Shown here piece after piece: positions 15,397 through 19,664 of a stretch of 19,664 nucleotides of DNA. Both the position numbers and the translations under genes were made by a program. Location: the NCBI GenBank assembly GCA_023228025.1, contig JALOCD010000081.1, forward strand, positions 1 to 19,664, read 5' to 3'. The notes under the pieces are model-generated. The model saw only the letters and a program-made list of their open reading frames with translations, made no database searches and was not told the DNA's origin. This stretch comes from Prolixibacteraceae bacterium (lineage in GTDB: Bacteria > Bacteroidota > Bacteroidia > Bacteroidales > Prolixibacteraceae). Position 1 is the stretch's first letter. Each line of letters opens with the position of its first letter.

Positions 15397-17268
15397 TTAT
15401 TCTACCGCCAGGCATACAACCTGCCCGTCCATCGTACTTACCAGGATTCTTCCTTTCCCGATTGGGAGAACCGAATTGATCAGGGCATTACAGATTTTGT
15501 GTTTCCAGGCAACCTGATGTGTTTTCGTGTTGATGGCAACAACCACACCTGTTGCGGTTGGAACATAGAGGAACTTCCCGGATTCAATGAGGGGAGATGG
15601 GGCGATTTCGTATCCCAGATCAGCCTTGCATTCCCATGCCAGTTCCTGATTTGTTGCAGCAGTAAAAAATGCATCTACATTTCCTTCCGTCATATTCTTA
15701 ATAAAGACAAGGTTGCCGTTTGCGGAGATCCCGATCGACTCGCGGCAGGAGTATTTTCCGGAGTCCCAGATCTCTTTCCCGGTATTTTCGTCCAAAGCTG
15801 TCAAGTGGCGGTCGGGGGCAACCACGAATATTTTTCCGTGCGCGGCAACCGGCCAGACAGCTGCCGGCGAGAGCATCCTGTTGCCCTGTATCTCCCTTTT
15901 CCAATTAAGATTCCCTGTTTTTTTATCCAATGAATAGAAGGTATTGCCCCACGAACCGAAACTGACACTGTTTTTCAGGATCAGAGGTTTACACTCCACA
16001 AAATTCTTTACACTGTCGAATTTCCAGATCAGTTTTCCGTCAGAAAGGTTTATACATCTGAACGATCCGTCTGAGGAGCCAATGTAAACCCTGGTTGCTT
16101 CAACGGCTGGGCTCGCAACGATAGGCTTAACGGTAGGGTGCATCCAGATCAACTTGCCTGATTGAAGGTCCAGGCAATAGATGTTGTGATCGGTTGAAGC
16201 ACAAACTACTCGATTCCCGTCAATTGCAGGCGTGGAATAGATTTTCCCAGCAGTAATAAAACTCCATATTTTAGAGCCGGAACGGAGGTCGATAGCCACG
16301 ATGTCTCCTGCAGTATTGGCATATACAGCTCTGTTTTTATGAGCTGAGATTCCTGAGCCAATATCGCTCATTTCCTGAATTTTCCACAAGGCCCTGATGT
16401 TAGGGTACTTTTGATTCACCGAATAATCAGGTCGGGGAAAAGGTTTTGAGGCAACCGCATCATTGATGTTTTTTGAAGATGAATTACCGCGAGGGTTCGC
16501 CCCGGCAGGAACTTTGCACCAGATGGGAAGGATTTTTCCAGAAGAGAGCCGTTCTGCATAAAATATGGTATCTTGTTTGATGGTGACAAGGTTGTAGCCC
16601 ACTTCCGCTTTTTTTGTCTGCAAATTTGATCGTCCCATGATCCCAGGAATTCCCTCAAAATTGTAGATGCGGTTGGCGTGTCCATGACCCAATAAGGTGG
16701 CTTTGATGTTAACTGAATTGAGACGGTCAGTAACGTCATACCAATTTGAAAGCGATTCGTCGAGGGGATAATGGTTGACAAAGATGACAGGTTGGTCAGG
16801 ATTCTTCCGGGATTTTAATACAGAATCCAGAAAAACTATCTGTTCCCGTGGTACGAGACCTGGCCCCATTCTCATGTTGGGACCCGAGGCGGTACCAATA
16901 AAAAGATATCCATTCTTTTCGAAGGAAAATCTTTCCGACCCGAAGATGGTGACAAAACTGTTGTTTCCACTCTCCGACCATTTGGAGTCGTGGTTGCCGG
17001 GTGTTATGTACCAGGGTATTTTGAGCCGGTCAATGATCTTCCGGGCTTGAATTAGCTCCTCATCAGATCCGAACTCGGTGATATCACCCGTAAATAAAAC
17101 GAAATCAATTTCAGCTTGTCTGTTAATATCGTCTATAGTTGCATTGAGATCTTCAGTAGCAGATTGACTTCCAATATGGGTGTCTGTAACGTGTGCAAAA
17201 TGCAGTTTCTGTGCAGAGACAATTCCAATCTGCAATAAAATGAGACAAAGCGATAGAAGTATTTTCAT
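15397..17268 (-). CDS. Exported metallophosphoesterase fused to a PQQ-like beta-propeller
   Basis: The protein has 623 residues with a signal peptide (to about residue 19, IVSAQ). Residues about 22-240 are a calcineurin-like phosphoesterase: DTH (29-31), GDITEFG (61-67), GNHD (91-94), NHYPL (His166) and GHGHAN (194-199) supply the two-metal site, and all motifs are present. A linker rich in Ser/Asn/Pro (about 255-290) leads into a PQQ/PQQ_2-type beta-propeller (about 295-620) made of repeats such as GDIVAIDLRSGSKIWSF, HNIYCLDLQSGKLIWMH and GVVVAINTKTHQVAWKH. The propeller lacks anything showing that it binds PQQ; a binding or scaffolding role is likelier. It is periplasmic or surface-exposed. 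It lies 55 bp after the amidase gene on the same strand, suggesting joint function at the envelope; the substrate is unknown. Confidence 0.92.
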   Translation of the reverse strand: MKILLSLCLILLQIGIVSAQKLHFAHVTDTHIGSQSATEDLNATIDDINRQAEIDFVLFTGDITEFGSDEELIQARKIIDRLKIPWYITPGNHDSKWSESGNNSFVTIFGSERFSFEKNGYLFIGTASGPNMRMGPGLVPREQIVFLDSVLKSRKNPDQPVIFVNHYPLDESLSNWYDVTDRLNSVNIKATLLGHGHANRIYNFEGIPGIMGRSNLQTKKAEVGYNLVTIKQDTIFYAERLSSGKILPIWCKVPAGANPRGNSSSKNINDAVASKPFPRPDYSVNQKYPNIRALWKIQEMSDIGSGISAHKNRAVYANTAGDIVAIDLRSGSKIWSFITAGKIYSTPAIDGNRVVCASTDHNIYCLDLQSGKLIWMHPTVKPIVASPAVEATRVYIGSSDGSFRCINLSDGKLIWKFDSVKNFVECKPLILKNSVSFGSWGNTFYSLDKKTGNLNWKREIQGNRMLSPAAVWPVAAHGKIFVVAPDRHLTALDENTGKEIWDSGKYSCRESIGISANGNLVFIKNMTEGNVDAFFTAATNQELAWECKADLGYEIAPSPLIESGKFLYVPTATGVVVAINTKTHQVAWKHKICNALINSVLPIGKGRILVSTMDGQVVCLAVE

Positions 17269-17323
17269 TGTTTTGTAGAATTGGTTAATTTATGATCATG
17301 TACTTTTGCGGGCAAAGGATGAT

Positions 17324-18514
17324 TCAATGATCGCGTCTAGCGGTTCTGATCCAGTCGTTCACTCCTTGCCGGATTTTTTTTGCAACATCCTTCTGAAAAT
17401 GTGGATTATTGATCAGTTTTTCATCTTCTTCATTGCTCATAAAGGCTACCTCAACCAGACAATTTGGGTATTCAGATGGGCCGCTCAACGAAAAATTGAA
17501 GCTGCCAATATTTCCAAAATCATATAAACCCAGTCCCTTTAATCTCTCTAAAACATCCACAGAAAGCGATTTAAACCCTATGTACCGATAATAAGTGCTA
17601 ACCCCTCTCACATTTGGATTGGATGAAGCATTGTGGTGGATGCTGATTAAGAGATCCGGATCCGCTTCGCGGAGCAATAAAGTGCGATCAATCATACTTA
17701 AGTCAATATCTTCATTTCTTGTCATGTAGACTTCAGCTCCCCAACGTTTAAATTCTTTTTCCAAGTATTTTGCAATCTGCAGATTACGATATTTTTCCTC
17801 AATTCCCGTTTTAACACCGGTTGCTCCCGAGTTTGTACCTCCATGCCCGGCATCAATGGCAATTTTTAAAAGTCTGATTGCAAGATGCTCTGGTTGTCGG
17901 TTGATCGCAACTACTAAAGTCTTTTTACGGTATTTGATCGAATAGCCCCAATTCTGCGTATGCTTTAATTCAATAGTAACACGAAAGACTTTATCTTCAA
18001 TCTGCTCATGATAGACATTTTTAATCTCTTTTGCTGACTTGAGCTGTGTAATCCAGTTTGTATTTCCGGTTGCACCGTAAATATCAACAACAATACGCGA
18101 AGGTTCAATCAGCTGCATGCTTTGGTATGGAAGTCGCTCATCCAGACCGATGGTAACATAGTCCTGTTTTTCATCTCCAAATACACCCCATGAAGAGGTG
18201 AGACAATAATTATTTCTCCTGTTATCCCCACAAAGCTTCACATTCTCTTTTGGAATAAAGGCATGGTGATTTCGGGAAAGACAAACGATATAATCATCCC
18301 TAAGACTATCAACAATTTGCAGAACTATCGCAGTATCGAGATAGGTCATCTTTGCTCCGCCTAGACGGTCAATCCCTGGGCCATACTTCAGATAAGGCAA
18401 TTGTCCCTGGGTTATTCCATTCAAAACCTTCTCCTTATTGAGAGAAATACTGTCGCTTTGGGCGAAAAAAATATTGAAACAAAAAATTGCAAAAACAAAT
18501 GAAACTGTTTTCAT
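17324..18514 (-). CDS. N-acetylmuramoyl-L-alanine amidase (Amidase_3) with AMIN-like N-terminus
   Basis: The protein has 396 residues with a signal peptide (to about residue 18, FFAQ). Residues about 40-205 hold SH3/AMIN-like strands (ITIGL- and SRIVVDIYGATG-type segments, YGPGIDRLGGAKM near 44-56). Residues about 216-395 are the zinc amidase: IAIDAGHGGTNSGATG (zinc ligand His224), TGIEEKYRNLQIAKYLE (Glu239 or 240), LLISIHHNASSNP (His293) and catalytic Glu355 in CLVEVAFMSNEED. It cleaves the bond between MurNAc and the L-Ala of the stem peptide, acting in the periplasm in cell separation or peptidoglycan recycling. It is first in a probable operon with the metallophosphoesterase-propeller gene (55 bp apart). 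The long N-terminal region could direct septal localisation, which is inference. Confidence 0.93.
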   Translation of the reverse strand: MKTVSFVFAIFCFNIFFAQSDSISLNKEKVLNGITQGQLPYLKYGPGIDRLGGAKMTYLDTAIVLQIVDSLRDDYIVCLSRNHHAFIPKENVKLCGDNRRNNYCLTSSWGVFGDEKQDYVTIGLDERLPYQSMQLIEPSRIVVDIYGATGNTNWITQLKSAKEIKNVYHEQIEDKVFRVTIELKHTQNWGYSIKYRKKTLVVAINRQPEHLAIRLLKIAIDAGHGGTNSGATGVKTGIEEKYRNLQIAKYLEKEFKRWGAEVYMTRNEDIDLSMIDRTLLLREADPDLLISIHHNASSNPNVRGVSTYYRYIGFKSLSVDVLERLKGLGLYDFGNIGSFNFSLSGPSEYPNCLVEVAFMSNEEDEKLINNPHFQKDVAKKIRQGVNDWIRTARRDH

Positions 18515-18712
18515 TGAGTCTGTTTTACAAACGGAATTCTATATGATCACAAGCCATTTTTAAGATATCCAGTAGCTTTAAATATTTACGGTTGCATTGC
18601 AGGAATACATGCAAGGTTTATTGCCCGAATTTATACTTAAAACAAAAGGGAGGTCTGCAAGCAAATCCTCCCTTTTTAATCAAATATAAACTAGAATAAT
18701 TTAGGGCAGTTT
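18515..18712. other. Intergenic region upstream of the amidase
   Basis: About 198 bp, AT-rich. It contains the terminator of the SusD gene and a weak 6-bp inverted repeat (TTGCAT...ATGCAA, near 18592-18614). A promoter for the amidase should lie here but no TAnnTTTG match is convincing. Confidence 0.4.
18644..18676. terminator. Intrinsic terminator of the SusD gene
   Basis: AAAAGGGAGG (18644-18653) pairs with CCTCCCTTTT (18667-18676) over a 13-nt loop. On the minus strand the stem is followed by TTTTGTTTT, right for terminating the susD transcript whose stop lies about 37 bp before it. Confidence 0.85.
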
Positions 18713-19664
18713 TTACCAGCCTGGATTCTGTGTTAATTCGACGCCCTGATCCTGATACAACTTAACCTGACCAAGAGGTATAGGGTTTAAGTATTGTCTT
18801 TCGTAAAATGGATCACCGATGATCCAGTCTCTGTTTTGGGCAGATGTGATTGACCAGATGCCAAAAATATACCCTCCAACTGTAGGAGGAACATAATTTG
18901 CTGTTGGATTTTTTGGAGCTGCAGGATCCCAAAGTTTTGTTGTTATGGTAGCCCATTTTGTAGAGGTAGGATAATCTGCTTTGACAACCCAGGCGCCAAG
19001 ACATAGATCGTTTGGATTTGAAAAGGTATTGACGCTGGTTTTATCTGCCTTCAGATATTCGAATTTTTTCCATCTGGTCAAATCGTCGTGCCGGTGGCCC
19101 TCCATCATGGTTTCTATCCGACGTTCGCGACGAACCTCCCACAACAAAGGACTTACTGATGGATCCCGATCCGGATCGTCAATAATTACACCATTAACAG
19201 ACAAACTATTACCTGCCAGGGTTACATTCGGTAATCTCTTTCCGTTAAAGGTTCTTACACGCAACCTATTGATAGATTTATCGAAATCAGCCTGAGTTAC
19301 GGCCAATCCTCCAACAGTACCAAGTTCAACAGCTGCTTCAATGTAGTTTATCATTACCTCACCCAACCTCAAAATTGGGGCATCGGTAACATTAACATTG
19401 CTCAGCGAAGTTAAATCGCCTGGGTCTGCGGTGGCATCCAGGAACTTCCAGATGCATATTCCGGAGGTGCTGTATGCACTGTGAATACCGTTGATTCGGA
19501 GAGAATCAACAACGGTGTAATTCAAGCGAGGGTCACGGTTCTGATATGCAACTTTAAAACGTCTTTTACCATTGTCAGAAGCATAATTGTACAATGGGGA
19601 TTGTTTAATAGGCAGACCATCAATGCTAAGGTATGATTCAAAGGCGGCTTTTGACATGCCAGTC
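18713..19664 (-). CDS. SusD/RagB family outer-membrane lipoprotein, C-terminal part
   Basis: About 317 codons are visible; the N-terminus with its lipobox and TPR helices lies beyond the right edge. The in-frame ATG at 19657 is internal, since TG precedes it in the same frame and the SusD N-terminus is absent. Family signs: NRDPRL (processing-style Arg-Asp-Pro), APILRLGEVMINYIEAAVEL (the APxxRLAEVxLxYAEA helix), SINRLRVR, EVRRERRIETMMEGHRHDDL followed by TRWKKFE (the ERRxELxxEGxRxxDLxRW motif), and the ending LTQNPGW. SusD caps a TonB-dependent SusC pore and binds glycan or other nutrients at the cell surface; susC is normally immediately upstream, outside this window. Nothing visible identifies the substrate. 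No downstream glycosidase follows it on this side, and a terminator ends the transcript. Confidence 0.93.
   Translation of the reverse strand, partial: TGMSKAAFESYLSIDGLPIKQSPLYNYASDNGKRRFKVAYQNRDPRLNYTVVDSLRINGIHSAYSTSGICIWKFLDATADPGDLTSLSNVNVTDAPILRLGEVMINYIEAAVELGTVGGLAVTQADFDKSINRLRVRTFNGKRLPNVTLAGNSLSVNGVIIDDPDRDPSVSPLLWEVRRERRIETMMEGHRHDDLTRWKKFEYLKADKTSVNTFSNPNDLCLGAWVVKADYPTSTKWATITTKLWDPAAPKNPTANYVPPTVGGYIFGIWSITSAQNRDWIIGDPFYERQYLNPIPLGQVKLYQDQGVELTQNPGW

Overview
The window looks like chromosomal DNA of a Bacteroidota member, probably Bacteroidales-like. The evidence is a SusD/RagB C-terminus ending in the typical NPGW, an ECF sigma factor with a FecR that carries DUF4974, an STN plus CarboxypepD_reg-like outer-membrane protein, tandem DUF3857 proteins, lipoproteins with acidic residues after the lipidated Cys, few Shine-Dalgarno sequences, and promoters of the TTTG-N19-TAnnTTTG type. 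No species can be named from the sequence alone.

Layout. (1) 1-2905, minus strand: an ECF sigma factor, a FecR-type anti-sigma factor and an STN/CarboxypepD_reg-like protein that runs off the left edge. This is a cell-surface signalling module, but its third member does not continue into a TonB-receptor plug. (2) 3149-3232, plus strand: tRNA-Leu(CAA) with a terminator. (3) 3309-4589, minus strand: an AroQ/PchB-type chorismate mutase or isochorismate-pyruvate lyase followed 9 bp later by an HMGL/DmpG-like pyruvate-type aldolase. (4) 5027-7471, plus strand: a large lipoprotein with a papain-like Cys-His-Asp/Asn signature and a PKD domain, behind a near-perfect Bacteroidota promoter. (5) 7741-11521, plus strand: a tandem of DUF3857/transglutaminase-fold genes. 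The first is broken (in-frame TAG, internal deletion, frameshift), the second is intact with a Cys-His pair, and only the C-terminal tail of a third remains. (6) 11665-13022, plus strand: a small lipoprotein of unknown function and a GntR/FadR regulator. (7) 13261-18514, minus strand: a DUF4440/NTF2-like lipoprotein, a hemolysin III family membrane protein, a HAD phosphatase, a metallophosphoesterase fused to a PQQ-like beta-propeller, and an N-acetylmuramoyl-L-alanine amidase. (8) 18713 to the right edge, minus strand: the C-terminal part of a SusD protein; its SusC partner would lie outside the window.

Three intergenic regions carry structured repeats: 13036-13245 (10-bp cacagag-type units bounded by inverted copies), 13718-13793 (a long imperfect hairpin) and 15156-15396 (tandem aaggataaag units facing an inverted copy, with a second hairpin at the centre). 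They look like dispersed Bacteroidota intergenic repeats or MITE-like elements.

The most unusual items are the decaying DUF3857 cluster, the cysteine-peptidase-like lipoprotein with its leader hairpin, the chorismate-mutase/aldolase pair, and the sigma/FecR module whose outer-membrane partner is not a canonical receptor. No phage, transposase, CRISPR array or classical defence system was seen.
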